Part shown: positions 36,321 through 46,066 of the stretch, piece by piece
How the letters are laid out: the number at the start of each line of letters is the position of its first letter
Numbering within the stretch: the first letter of the stretch is position 1
NCBI GenBank assembly: GCA_023229545.1
Contig: JALNZB010000012.1
Span: 1 to 64,000, forward strand
Direction: 5' to 3'
Origin: Sulfuritalea sp.
GTDB lineage: Bacteria; Pseudomonadota; Gammaproteobacteria; Burkholderiales; Rhodocyclaceae
Length of the DNA: 64,000 bases
Notes under the pieces: generated by a model
The model's database searches: none
Told to the model about the DNA's origin: nothing
Seen by the model: the letters and a program-made list of their open reading frames with translations, nothing else
Position numbers and translations under genes: made by a program

Positions 36321-39300
36321 ACGTCTCCGCCTGGTCCATCCGCAACCCGATCCCGGCGGTGCTGCTGTTCGTCATGCTGACCCTGTTCGGCCTGATGGCC
36401 TTCAAGGCCATGAAGATCCAGCAGTTCATGGACATCGACCTGCCGATGGTGACGGTGACGGCGGCGTTGCCGGGCGCCGCGCCGGGGCAGATGGAGACCG
36501 AGGTCGCGCGCAAGATCGAGAACTCGGTGGCGACCTTGCAGGGCATCAAGCACATCTACACCAAAGTGCAGGATGGCATCGTCATCGTCACCGTCGAATT
36601 CCGCCTGGAAAAGCCGACGCAGGAAGCCGTCGATGACGTGCGCGACGCGATTTCGCGCATCCGCGCCGACCTGCCGGGCGAACTCAAGGACCCGGTGATC
36701 GCCCGGGTGAATCTGTCCGGCGTGCCCATCCTGACCTATACGGTCGCCTCGCAGCGCATGGACGACGAGGCGCTGTCCTGGTTCGTCGACAACACGGTGA
36801 CCAAGGCCATGCTGGCGGTGCGCGGCGTCGGTGCCGTCGCCCGCGTCGGCGGCGTCACGCGCGAGGTGCGGGTCGAGCTCGATCCGGCGCGGTTGCTGGC
36901 GTTGCGCGCCACCGCCGCCGATGTCTCGCGCCAGTTGCGGCAGATCCAGCAGGAGGCCTCGGGAGGCAGGGCCGATGTCGGCGGCGCCGAGCAGTCGGTG
37001 CGCACCATCGCCACGGTGCAATCGGCCGCGGAAATCGGCGCCATGGAAATCGCGCTGGCCGACGGCCGCCGCATCCGTCTCGACGAGTTGGCGACGGTAG
37101 CCGACACGGTGGCCGAGCAACGCTCGGCGGCGCTGCTCAACGGCAAGCCGGTGGTCGGCTTCGAGATCGTCAGGAGCCGCGGCGCCGGCGAGGTCGAAGT
37201 GGCCGACGGCGTGCATGCCGCGCTGGCAAAGCTGAAGACGGAACATCCCGACATCACCGTCACCGAGGCATTCAACTTCGTCGACCCGGTGATCGAGAAC
37301 TTCGAGGGTTCGATGGCGCTGCTGATCGAGGGCGCCCTGCTCGCCGTGCTGGTGGTCTGGCTGTTCCTGCGCGACGGCCGCGCCACTTTCGTCTCGGCCG
37401 CGGCGCTGCCGCTGTCGGCCATTCCGACCTTCGGCGTGATGTACCTGGTGGGCTTCACGCTCAACATCGTGACGCTGCTGTCGATGTCGCTGGTGGTCGG
37501 CATCCTGGTCGACGACGCCATCGTCGAGATCGAGAACATCATGCGCCACCTGCGCATGGGCAAGACGCCCTATCAGGCGGCGATGGAGGCGGCCGACGAG
37601 ATCGGTCTGGCGGTGATCGCCACGACGTTTACCCTCATCGCCGTGTTTCTGCCCACCGCCTTCATGGGCGGCGTGGCCGGCAAGTTCTTCGTCCAGTTCG
37701 GCTGGACCGCGGCCATCGCGGTGTTCATCTCGCTGGTGGTGGCGCGCATGCTGACACCGATGATGGCGGCCTACATCCTGCGCCCCCCGCGTAAGGACTA
37801 CCACGAGCCGCGTTGGCTGACGCTGTATGGCGGTTGGGCGGCGTGGTGCCTGGCGAACCGGGTGAAGACCCTGCTCGCGACGCTGGCCTTTTTCGGCGGC
37901 ACCTTCGCCTTGGTGCCGCTTCTGCCCACCGGCTTCATGCCGCCGGACGACCTGTCGCAGACGCAGGCCTACATTTCACTGCAGCCGGGCAGCACCTTCA
38001 AGGAAACCTTCGCCGTCGCCGAGGCCGCGCGCCGCATCGTCGAGAAAAATCCGCATGTGAAGATGGTCTACACGGCGATCGGCGGCGGCGCGGCCGGCTC
38101 GGACCCCTTCGCGCCGCGCGGCGCGGCCGAGGTGCGCAAGGCGACGCTGACCATTAACCTGACGCCGCGCAAGCAGCGCGGCGGCATCAAGAAGCAGGCG
38201 CTGGAGAACGAGTTGCGCGAGGCGCTGGCGGTACTGCCGGGCGTGCAGGTCAAGGTCGGCCTGGGCGGCTCCAACGAGAAATACGTGCTGGTGCTGGCCA
38301 GCGAGAACGGCGCCCTGCTGGCCGAGCATGCGCGCACGGTGGAGCGGGAACTGCGCACCCTGCCGGGCATCGGCGCCATCACCACCACGGCGAGCCTGAC
38401 GCGCCCCGAATTGGTGGTACGTCCCGACTTCGCGCGCATGGCCGACCTCGGCGTCACCTCGGCGGCAATCGCCGACGTGCTGCGCATCGCCACCGCCGGC
38501 GACTATGACCAGAGCATCGCCAAGCTCAACCTCGCCCAGCGCCAGGTGCCGATTGTCGTCATGCTGCCGCCCGAGGCCCGCCAGGACCTGAGCCTGCTGG
38601 AACGGCTGACCGTGCCGGGCAAGCACGGCCCGGTGATGATCGGCGCCGTCGCCGCCCTGTCGATCACCGGCGGCCCGGCCGAGATCGACCGCTACGACCG
38701 CCTGCGCAACATCAATTTCGACATCGAGCTCAACGGCCAGCCGCTGGGCGAGGTCGAGAAGCAGGCGCTGGCGCTGCCCAGCCTGAAAAACCTGCCGCCG
38801 GGCATCCTGCAAACCGTGGTCGGCGATGCCGAGGCGATGGCCGAGCTGTTCCAGAGCTTCGGCCTGGCCATGCTGACCGGCGTGCTGTGCATCTACGTGG
38901 TGCTGGTGCTGCTGTTCAAGGATTTCGTGCAGCCGGCCACCATCCTCGCCGCGCTGGTGCTGTCGGTGCCGGGCGCCTTCCTCGCGCTGTTTGTGACGCA
39001 GTCGGCGCTGTCGATGCCCTCGATGATCGGGCTCATCATGCTGATGGGCATCGCCACCAAGAACTCGATCCTGCTCATCGACTACGTCGTGCTGGCCCGT
39101 CGCGAGCACGGCCTCGACCGCTGGCATGCGCTGCTCGACGCGTGCAGCAAGCGCGCCCGGCCCATCGTCATGACCACGGTCGCCATGGGCGCCGGCATGA
39201 CGCCGATCGCTATCGGTCTCGGTACCGATCCGAGTTTTCGCGCGCCGATGGCCATCGTCGTCATCGGCGGACTGATCACCTCGACCTTCCTCAGTCTGCT

Positions 39301-39379
39301 GGTGATCCCCGTGGTGTTCACCTATGTCGACGACCTTGTCCATCGCGTGCAGGGGCTGCTGCCCAAGCCGCACGCCTGA
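36317..39379 (+). CDS. RND-family inner-membrane efflux pump (first module)
   Basis: The 1020-residue pump has twelve expected membrane helices and two large periplasmic loops. The N-terminal helix, the TM4 proton-relay motif GILVDDAIVEIENI, and the late GIATKNSILLIDY match the AcrB/MexB superfamily. It probably works as proton antiporter for drugs or lipids; specificity cannot be read. It overlaps its adaptor by 4 bases, and the second adaptor starts 10 bases after its stop. Confidence 0.94.
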   Translation: MNVSAWSIRNPIPAVLLFVMLTLFGLMAFKAMKIQQFMDIDLPMVTVTAALPGAAPGQMETEVARKIENSVATLQGIKHIYTKVQDGIVIVTVEFRLEKPTQEAVDDVRDAISRIRADLPGELKDPVIARVNLSGVPILTYTVASQRMDDEALSWFVDNTVTKAMLAVRGVGAVARVGGVTREVRVELDPARLLALRATAADVSRQLRQIQQEASGGRADVGGAEQSVRTIATVQSAAEIGAMEIALADGRRIRLDELATVADTVAEQRSAALLNGKPVVGFEIVRSRGAGEVEVADGVHAALAKLKTEHPDITVTEAFNFVDPVIENFEGSMALLIEGALLAVLVVWLFLRDGRATFVSAAALPLSAIPTFGVMYLVGFTLNIVTLLSMSLVVGILVDDAIVEIENIMRHLRMGKTPYQAAMEAADEIGLAVIATTFTLIAVFLPTAFMGGVAGKFFVQFGWTAAIAVFISLVVARMLTPMMAAYILRPPRKDYHEPRWLTLYGGWAAWCLANRVKTLLATLAFFGGTFALVPLLPTGFMPPDDLSQTQAYISLQPGSTFKETFAVAEAARRIVEKNPHVKMVYTAIGGGAAGSDPFAPRGAAEVRKATLTINLTPRKQRGGIKKQALENELREALAVLPGVQVKVGLGGSNEKYVLVLASENGALLAEHARTVERELRTLPGIGAITTTASLTRPELVVRPDFARMADLGVTSAAIADVLRIATAGDYDQSIAKLNLAQRQVPIVVMLPPEARQDLSLLERLTVPGKHGPVMIGAVAALSITGGPAEIDRYDRLRNINFDIELNGQPLGEVEKQALALPSLKNLPPGILQTVVGDAEAMAELFQSFGLAMLTGVLCIYVVLVLLFKDFVQPATILAALVLSVPGAFLALFVTQSALSMPSMIGLIMLMGIATKNSILLIDYVVLARREHGLDRWHALLDACSKRARPIVMTTVAMGAGMTPIAIGLGTDPSFRAPMAIVVIGGLITSTFLSLLVIPVVFTYVDDLVHRVQGLLPKPHA

Positions 39380-39389
39380 AGGAGCATTC

Positions 39390-40529
39390 ATGAGAAGCGC
39401 AGCTTTCCTCCTGGTTCTTCCCTTGCTCGCTGCTTGTGGCGAAGCGCCACCGCCTCCGGCGGCACCCAAGCTGGTGAGAACCACAATAGTCGGCGCTGGC
39501 GCGCCTTGCGTACCTGGGAATCCGCTTTGCGGGCAGGTAACGGCAGACGGCACGCAGCGCAGCTACAGCGGCGAGGTGCGGGCGCGCATCGAAACTACGC
39601 TGGGATTTCGCATCGCCGGCAAGATCGTCGAGCGCCGCGTCGATGCCGGCACGGTGGTGAAGGCCGGGCAGGTGCTGGCGCGCCTCGATCCGTCCGACGC
39701 CGGGTTGCAAGCGACACAGGCCGAGGCGCAGCGCAGCCTGGCGGCGGCGGAACTGGCGCGCTACCGCGACCTGAAGGCGAAGAACTTCATCAGCGCATCG
39801 GCCCTCGACGCCAAGGAAACCGCCTTCAAGGCTGCCGACGCGCAGGCGGCGCTGGCCAAAAACCAGACCGCCTACACCAGCCTGGTCGCCGACCGCGCCG
39901 GCGTCATCGGCCAGGTGCTGGCCGAGCCGGGTCAGGTGGTCAGCGTCGGTCAGGCTGTGTTCCGCCTGACGCCGGACGGCGAACGCGAAGTCGCCATCGC
40001 CTTGCCGGAAGGCGAAGTCGCCGGCTTCAAGCCCGGCCAGGCGGCGGAAGTGACGTTTTGGGCCACTCCGGGTGCGTCGATGAAGCCGCTGGCGGGGCGT
40101 CTGCGCGAAATTTCGCCGGTGGCCGACGCGGTAACCCGCACCTATGCCGCACGCATCAGCCTGCCGGGCGCCGACCCGCGCCTGCCGCTGGGCATGACCG
40201 CCACGGTGCGTTTTCTCGCGTCGGGTGCCTCGGGTGCCTCGGGTGCACCGGGCGCGCCGGGCGCGACGCGGCTGCTGGTGCCGCTGACGGCGATTTTTCA
40301 GCAGGGCAATCAGGCGGCGGTGTGGAAAGTCGGTGCTGACGGCACGGTGACATTGCAGGCGGTCACGGTCGCCGCATTCACCGACAGAGGCGCGCTCGTG
40401 GTTGCCGGTTTGAACGGAGGCGAGCAGATCGTCACGGGCGGCGTTAATCTGCTCACCGCCGGTGAAAAGGTGCGCGTTGCTACGCCGGCTGCGCCGACCA
40501 TGCCGGTCGCGTCAGCGGCAACGAAATGA
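39390..40529 (+). CDS. RND efflux membrane-fusion lipoprotein (second module)
   Basis: The 379-residue adaptor has a lipobox (LLAACGE), lipoyl and barrel domains (VVKAGQVLARLDPSD; GQVVSVGQAVFRL). Two features are odd: an insertion after the start of the first strand, VGAGAPCVPGNPLCGQ, with two cysteines, that begins on a partial repeat copy; and a collagen-like GASGASGAPGAPGA loop from nine-base repeats (40221-40264). A second repeat copy encodes KVGADGTV. GGAG precedes the ATG at 39390, and it overlaps the next pump by 4 bases. Confidence 0.9.
   Translation: MRSAAFLLVLPLLAACGEAPPPPAAPKLVRTTIVGAGAPCVPGNPLCGQVTADGTQRSYSGEVRARIETTLGFRIAGKIVERRVDAGTVVKAGQVLARLDPSDAGLQATQAEAQRSLAAAELARYRDLKAKNFISASALDAKETAFKAADAQAALAKNQTAYTSLVADRAGVIGQVLAEPGQVVSVGQAVFRLTPDGEREVAIALPEGEVAGFKPGQAAEVTFWATPGASMKPLAGRLREISPVADAVTRTYAARISLPGADPRLPLGMTATVRFLASGASGASGAPGAPGATRLLVPLTAIFQQGNQAAVWKVGADGTVTLQAVTVAAFTDRGALVVAGLNGGEQIVTGGVNLLTAGEKVRVATPAAPTMPVASAATK
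39489..39505 (+). repeat. Partial dispersed repeat, copy 8 (second adaptor)
   Basis: GTCGGCGCTG followed by GC and then GCGCC; the middle part is missing. It is read as VGAGAP at the start of the Cys-containing insertion and is preceded by AATA. Confidence 0.5.
40221..40264 (+). repeat. Degenerate nine-base tandem repeats in the second adaptor
   Basis: Units of the form TCGGGTGCC and later CGGGCGCG encode GASGASGAPGAPGA. This is a flexible loop with possible slippage, not found in the first adaptor. Confidence 0.75.
40329..40349 (+). repeat. Dispersed AGTCGGCGCTG repeat, copy 9 (second adaptor)
   Basis: GTCGGTGCTG, ACGGC, ACGGTG, read as KVGADGTV. The family often has a similar turn here, so this copy is less certain than the others. 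Confidence 0.55.
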
Positions 40530-43500
40530 AGCAGCTCAATCTCTCCGAGTGGGCGCTCAAGCACCAGCAGATGGTGCTGTATCTGATCGTCGTTTTCATG
40601 ATCGGTGGCGTCATCTCGTTTCTCCAGCTCGGTCGCGCCGAAGATCCTGATTTCACTTTCAAGGTCATGGTGGTGCGCACTCTGTGGCCGGGCGCCAGCG
40701 CCCAGCAGGTCGAGCAGCAACTGACCGAGCGCATTGAAAAGAAACTGTCCGAAACGCCCTGGGTGGATGTGCTGCGCACGGCCTCCCGACCGGGCGAATC
40801 GCTGACCATCGTTCTGCTCAAGGACTACACGCCGAAAACCGAGGTGGCGGAAGCCTGGCGCCAAGTGCGCAAGAAGCTCGACGATATTCGCTTCACCCTG
40901 CCGCCCGGCGTGCAGGGGCCCTTCCCCAACGATGAGTTCGGCGACATTCATATCAAGATATTCGCCCTGACCGCGCACGACGACAAGGCGGGCTACGGCA
41001 TGGGCGACCTGCGCCGCGAGGCCGACCGGCTGGCGCGCGAACTGCGCCGCGTGCCGGACGTGAAAAAGATCGAACTGATCGGCGTGCAGGACGAAAAAAT
41101 CTACATCGACGTCAGCCCGGCGCGCCTTGCCGCCATGGGTCTGGTGCCGATCCAGGTGTTCGACGCCTTGCAGCGACAGAACGCCATGGTGCCCGCCGGC
41201 CATGTCGAAACCGAATCGGATCGCGTGCGCCTGCGTGTTTCCGGCCCCTTCGACAGCGTCGAGGCGCTGCGCGACGCGACGCTGGCGGTCGGCGGCCGGG
41301 CTTTCCGGCTGGGCGACATCGCCCGCGTCACACGCGGCCTGGCCGATCCGCCGCAACCGCGGATGCGCGTGGCGGGGCGCGAGGCGATAGGTCTTGGCGT
41401 GGTGATGGCCAAGGGCGGCAATGTCATCAGCCTCGGCGAGAATCTGAGCGCGGCCATGAACCAGTTGAAAAAGGATCTGCCGCTGGGCATCGACGTGCAT
41501 GTGGTGGCCGATCAGCCGGAGGTCGTCAAGACCTCGCTCAACCTGTTCGTCAAGACCCTGGGCGAGGCGATACTCATCGTCCTCGCGGTATCTTTCCTCA
41601 GCTTGGGCTGGCGCACCGGCACCGTCGTGGCGCTGTCGATTCCGCTGGTGCTGGCGATCACCTTCCTCGCCATGAAAGCCTTCGGCATCGACTTGCAGCG
41701 CATTTCGCTGGGCGCGCTGGTGATTTCGCTGGGCCTCCTGGTCGATGACGCCATCATCGCGGCGGAAATGATGGTAGTGAAAATGGAGCAGGGCTGGGAC
41801 CGCTTCAAGGCGGCCACCTTCGCCTACACCTCGACGGCGTTTCCGATGCTGACGGGGACGCTGATCACGGCGGCGGGCTTCACCCCGGTCGGCTTCGCCA
41901 AGTCAGCCGCCGGCGAATACACCTTCTCGATTTTTGCCGTGGTCACCATCGCGCTCATGGTGTCGTGGATCGTCGCCGTGGTGTTCACGCCTTATCTCGG
42001 CTACAAGCTGCTCGACCCGGTCAAGTTGCGCGCCATCGGCGAAAAGCACGGTGGCGATATCTACGACTCGCCCTTCTATCGCCGTTTCCGCGCCCTGGTG
42101 GTGTGGTGCCTGCGCCACCGCTGGCTGGTGATATTCGCCACGGTGGCCGTGTTTGCGCTGTCCCTTGCGGCCTTCAACAAGGGCGTGCAGAAGCAGTTCT
42201 TCCCGTCCGCCAGCCGGCCCGAGCTGATGGTCGACATCTGGCTGCCGCAAGGCGCTTCGCTGAAGGCCACCGAGCGCGAGGTCAAGCGCGTCGAGGCCCT
42301 GATCGACAAGGACAATGGCATCGCCTCCTGGTCGTCCTACATCGGCAACGGCGCGCCGCGCTTCTTCCTGTCGCTCGACCAGCAGTTGTTCGCCGACAAT
42401 TTCGGGCAGATGGTGATCGTCACCAAGGGCCTGAAGGAGCGGGAAGAGGTCAAGAACAAACTGGAAGCCGCGTTCGACGCGCCAGACGGCTCCTGGTCGC
42501 ACCTGCGGCTGCGCGTGGTGCGGCTGGAAAACGGGCCGCCGGTCGGCTACCCGGTGCAGTTTCGCATCCTCGGCGAGGATCTCGCCGCCTTGCGCGATGG
42601 TGCGGAAAGCATTTCGACCGTGATGCGCGCCCATCCCAACCTGCGCAACGTGAACTTCGACTGGAATGACCGCGTCAAGTCGGTGCGGGTCGAGATCGAC
42701 CAGGCCCGCGCTCGCGCGTTGGGCGTCTCCAGCCAGGATGTGGCGTTGACCCTGCAGGGCTGGCTGGTGGGCGCCAGCGTGACGCAGTTCCGCGAGAACG
42801 ACCAGTTGATCGACGTGGTCTGGCGCGCCGGCGCCGAGCGAGGGTTGGAAGGTTCGGCCGATCCGCGCACGCTGACCCGGCTCCCCGATCTCGACATCGT
42901 GGCCAGCAGCGGGCGGCATATCCCGCTGGCGCAGGTGGCGCGGCTGGTGCCGGTGCTCGAAGAAGGGCTGATCTGGCGGCGCGACCGGCTGCCGACCATC
43001 ACCGTCCGCGCCGATATAGTCGGCAGCATGCAGCCGCAAGCGGCTTCGGTGCAGATCGATCAGCAACTGGCTACTCTGAAGGCCAGGCTGCCGCCCGGTT
43101 TCCGCATCGAAACCGGCGGTTCGGTCGAAGAATCGGCCAAGGGCGAAAACTCGATCAAGGCGGTGGTGCCGCTGATGATCGTCGGCGTCATCACCCTGCT
43201 GATGATCCAGTTGCAGAGCATCAGCCGCACGATCATGGTGCTGCTCACCGCGCCGCTGGGCCTGATCGGCGTGACGCTGGCGCTGCTGGTGTTCCGGGTG
43301 CCCTACGGCTTTGTCGCCAACCTCGGGGTGATCGCGCTGATGGGCATGATCCTGCGCAACTCGGTGATCCTGGTCGATCAGATCGAACAGGACGAGGACG
43401 CCGGCAAAAGTGAGTGGGAGGCCATCGTCGGCTCGACGGTGCGCCGTTTCCGTCCCATCACGTTGACCGCGGCGGCGGCGGTGCTGGCCATGATTCCGCT

Positions 43501-43651
43501 GACCCGGCAGGTGTTCTGGGGGCCGATGGCGGTGGCGATCATGGGCGGACTGATCGTCGCCACGGCGCTGACCTGCCTGTTCCTGCCGGCCCTGTATGCG
43601 GCGTGGTTCAGGGTGCAGGAGCCGGGCGTCGACTCCGGCGCCGAGGCGTAG
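40526..43651 (+). CDS. RND-family inner-membrane efflux pump (second module)
   Basis: The 1041-residue RND permease has the family architecture, with TM4 motif GLLVDDAIIAAEMM (Asp-Asp pair), the N-terminal cytoplasmic start MKQLNLSEWALKHQQMVLYL, and late GMILRNSVILVDQIEQD. It differs from the first pump in sequence and probably in substrate. Start overlaps the second adaptor by 4 bases, so TetR, two adaptors and two pumps form one unit. The missing outer-membrane channel could be the TolC-type protein at 44726. Confidence 0.94.
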   Translation: MKQLNLSEWALKHQQMVLYLIVVFMIGGVISFLQLGRAEDPDFTFKVMVVRTLWPGASAQQVEQQLTERIEKKLSETPWVDVLRTASRPGESLTIVLLKDYTPKTEVAEAWRQVRKKLDDIRFTLPPGVQGPFPNDEFGDIHIKIFALTAHDDKAGYGMGDLRREADRLARELRRVPDVKKIELIGVQDEKIYIDVSPARLAAMGLVPIQVFDALQRQNAMVPAGHVETESDRVRLRVSGPFDSVEALRDATLAVGGRAFRLGDIARVTRGLADPPQPRMRVAGREAIGLGVVMAKGGNVISLGENLSAAMNQLKKDLPLGIDVHVVADQPEVVKTSLNLFVKTLGEAILIVLAVSFLSLGWRTGTVVALSIPLVLAITFLAMKAFGIDLQRISLGALVISLGLLVDDAIIAAEMMVVKMEQGWDRFKAATFAYTSTAFPMLTGTLITAAGFTPVGFAKSAAGEYTFSIFAVVTIALMVSWIVAVVFTPYLGYKLLDPVKLRAIGEKHGGDIYDSPFYRRFRALVVWCLRHRWLVIFATVAVFALSLAAFNKGVQKQFFPSASRPELMVDIWLPQGASLKATEREVKRVEALIDKDNGIASWSSYIGNGAPRFFLSLDQQLFADNFGQMVIVTKGLKEREEVKNKLEAAFDAPDGSWSHLRLRVVRLENGPPVGYPVQFRILGEDLAALRDGAESISTVMRAHPNLRNVNFDWNDRVKSVRVEIDQARARALGVSSQDVALTLQGWLVGASVTQFRENDQLIDVVWRAGAERGLEGSADPRTLTRLPDLDIVASSGRHIPLAQVARLVPVLEEGLIWRRDRLPTITVRADIVGSMQPQAASVQIDQQLATLKARLPPGFRIETGGSVEESAKGENSIKAVVPLMIVGVITLLMIQLQSISRTIMVLLTAPLGLIGVTLALLVFRVPYGFVANLGVIALMGMILRNSVILVDQIEQDEDAGKSEWEAIVGSTVRRFRPITLTAAAAVLAMIPLTRQVFWGPMAVAIMGGLIVATALTCLFLPALYAAWFRVQEPGVDSGAEA

Positions 43652-43716
43652 AATCCTGCCCTTCCCCGCGCTGACGACAAATTAGAAGCTGCTAATATGC
43701 AATTTTTGGAGATAGC

Positions 43717-44373
43717 ATGAATTACGAACAGGCCCGCTTCAACATGATCGAGCAACAGTTGCGTCCATGGAAGGTTCTGGACCCGAACGTGCTCGAAGAG
43801 TTGTTTCTGGTCAAGCGCGAGGAGTTCGTTCCGCCCGCCTATTCCGGGCTGGCATTTGCCGATACGGAGATTCCGCTGAGAGGGGGCGCGCGCGCCTCCA
43901 TGTTTCCACCCAAAGTCGAAGCGCGCGCCCTGCAGGCGCTGGCGATGAAAAAGCACGAAAACGTGCTGGAAATCGGCACCGGTTCCGGCTACATGGCGGC
44001 CCTGCTGGGCACCCATGCCGACCATGTCTGGTCGATGGAAATCGATCCGCAACTGGCCGATACGGCGCGCGAGAACCTGCGGCGCGCCGGGGTGAGCAAT
44101 GTAACGGTGGAAACCGGCAACGGTATGGCCGGCCTCGCCGCCCACGCGCCCTACGATGTCATCATGGTTTCGGGCGCCATGGCCGCCGTGTCCCCGGCAT
44201 TGCTCGACCAGCTCAAGCCGGGGGGGCGCCTGTTCGCCATCGAGGGCGAAGCGCCGGCAATGGAAGCCGTGCTGTACACCCGGGTGGACAAGGATTTTCG
44301 TCGTCTGGCGATATTCGAAACCGTGGTGGCATTCTTGCAGGATTGCGGCCAGCCGCCGAAGTTCGCGTTCTGA
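43717..44373 (+). CDS. Protein-L-isoaspartate O-methyltransferase-like protein
   Basis: The 218-residue SAM-dependent enzyme has NVLEIGTGSGYMAALLG (SAM site), MEIDPQLADTARENLRRAG and a C-terminal methyltransferase end. PIMT enzymes repair isoaspartyl damage in proteins. The N-terminal part is family-like but diverged, so I leave the symbol blank. GGAG lies five bases before the ATG. A rhodanese gene starts 4 bases after the stop. Confidence 0.88.
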   Translation: MNYEQARFNMIEQQLRPWKVLDPNVLEELFLVKREEFVPPAYSGLAFADTEIPLRGGARASMFPPKVEARALQALAMKKHENVLEIGTGSGYMAALLGTHADHVWSMEIDPQLADTARENLRRAGVSNVTVETGNGMAGLAAHAPYDVIMVSGAMAAVSPALLDQLKPGGRLFAIEGEAPAMEAVLYTRVDKDFRRLAIFETVVAFLQDCGQPPKFAF

Positions 44374-44377
44374 GTCG

Positions 44378-44701
44378 ATGCGCCAGATTTCCGCCTCCCA
44401 ACTTCAGGAATGGCTAGCCGATTCAGCGCGGCCCCAGCCGGTGCTGCTCGATGTGCGCGAACCCTGGGAGTTCGAGGCCTGCCGCATTGCCGGCTCGCAA
44501 TCCATGCCGATACGCGGCGTCCCGGCGCGTTATCACGAGCTCAAGCGCGACGACGATATCGTGATCATTTGTCACCATGGCGCGCGCAGCTTTCAGGCGG
44601 GAATGTTTCTGGAACAAATGGGCTTCGGCGGCATCATCAACCTGCAAGGCGGCGTCGCCGCCTGGGCGCGGGATGTCGATCCGTCGATGCCAACGTACTG
44701 A
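44378..44701 (+). CDS. Single-domain rhodanese-like sulfurtransferase
   Basis: The 107-residue protein fits one rhodanese domain: VLLDVREPWEFEACRIAGSQ, and the active-site loop IICHHGARSF with the Cys that carries persulfide. Its start follows the methyltransferase stop by four bases. The sulfur acceptor is unknown. Confidence 0.9.
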   Translation: MRQISASQLQEWLADSARPQPVLLDVREPWEFEACRIAGSQSMPIRGVPARYHELKRDDDIVIICHHGARSFQAGMFLEQMGFGGIINLQGGVAAWARDVDPSMPTY

Positions 44702-44725
44702 CACGAAAATGAACGCGGAGTCCGC

Positions 44726-46066
44726 ATGAGCACAAGAAAACTGCTTCCCCTGATGATCGCTGGTTGTCTGTCCGCCGGCGGGCTGGTCGAATTCGCCCAT
44801 GGCGCCGACCTGATGGCGGTGTATCGCGACGCCATGGCCTACGACGCGCAATATGCGGCGGCGCGGGCCGCGCTTGAGGCCGGACGCGAGAAATTGCCGC
44901 AGGGTCGCGCCGGTTTGCTGCCGACGGTCGGCCTTGCCTCCAGCACGACATGGAACAAAGTTTCCACGACTCCCCGGGTGGCGGGATCCGCCGAGATGAA
45001 CACGAACTACAACAACAGCGGCTGGACGGTCAGCCTTTCGCAGCCGCTGTTCCGCTGGCAGAACTGGGTGGCCTACACGCAGTCGGAACTCGCCGTGGCG
45101 CAGTCCGAAGCCCAGTTCGGGCTGGCGCGACAGGAACTGATCGTGCGTGCCGCGCAAGCCTATTTCGATGTGTTGCTGGCGCAGGATACGCTGGCAGTCG
45201 CGCAGGCGCAGAAGGTGGCCATTGCCGAACAGCTCGAATCGGCCAAGCGCAATTTCGAAGTCGGCACCGCGACGATCACGGATACGCATGAAGCCCAGGC
45301 GCGCCACGACCTCACCAGCGCGCAGGAAATTGCCGCCGAAAATGACCTGACCGTCAAGCGCCAGGTGCTGCGCTCGGTGATCGGCAAGGAGCCGGAAGGC
45401 CTGAAAAACCTCAAGCCAGGGGTGCAGTTGGCCCGTCCGCAACCGGATGACATCGGCAAGTGGGTGGAGATGGCCGAATCGGCCAGCGCCTCGGTGCGGA
45501 TCTATCAGGCCCTGTTTGAAATCGCCACGCGCGAGGTCGAAAAGCAGCGCGCCGGGCATTATCCGACGCTGGACCTGGTGGCGACGCGAGGCCGCAATTC
45601 GGCCACCAACAGCTCGAGCGCTGGCTATGGCAGCGACAGCAATGCGAACACCATCGGCTTGCAGTTGTCGATTCCCATCTTCGCCGGCGGCGCAACCGCC
45701 TCCAAGGACAGCGAAGCCGTCGCGCTGAAGGAAAAGGCCGGCGCCGATCTCGAAAACGCGCGCCGCACGGCGGCGCTCAATGCGCGTCAGGCCTATCTGG
45801 GCGTGACCTCCGGCATGGCGCAGGTGAAGGCCTACGAAGCGGCGCTGACCTCGTCGCAGTCGGCGCTGGATTCGAACAAGCTCGGCTATGAAGTGGGCGT
45901 GCGCATCAACATCGATGTCCTGAATGCGCAGAGCCAGCTTTTCGACACCCGGCAGAAGCTGGCCAAGGCCCGGCTCGACACGCTGGCCTCGCTGCTCAAG
46001 CTGAAGGCCGCCGCCGGCAGCCTGGGCGAAGACGACGTCGCGGCGATCAACGCCCTGCTGGACTGA
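44726..46066 (+). CDS. TolC-family outer-membrane channel protein
   Basis: The 446-residue protein has a signal peptide (SAGGLVEFAHG), two internally repeated outer-membrane efflux halves with long helices (AMAYDAQYAAARAALEAGREKLPQG; LNARQAYLGVTSGMAQVKAYEAAL). It resembles the TolC of type I secretion and RND pumps and is likely the exit duct for the two RND modules just upstream, though other exporters may share it. GGAG precedes the ATG. Its last 20 bases overlap the 3' end of waaA. Confidence 0.92.
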   Translation: MSTRKLLPLMIAGCLSAGGLVEFAHGADLMAVYRDAMAYDAQYAAARAALEAGREKLPQGRAGLLPTVGLASSTTWNKVSTTPRVAGSAEMNTNYNNSGWTVSLSQPLFRWQNWVAYTQSELAVAQSEAQFGLARQELIVRAAQAYFDVLLAQDTLAVAQAQKVAIAEQLESAKRNFEVGTATITDTHEAQARHDLTSAQEIAAENDLTVKRQVLRSVIGKEPEGLKNLKPGVQLARPQPDDIGKWVEMAESASASVRIYQALFEIATREVEKQRAGHYPTLDLVATRGRNSATNSSSAGYGSDSNANTIGLQLSIPIFAGGATASKDSEAVALKEKAGADLENARRTAALNARQAYLGVTSGMAQVKAYEAALTSSQSALDSNKLGYEVGVRINIDVLNAQSQLFDTRQKLAKARLDTLASLLKLKAAAGSLGEDDVAAINALLD

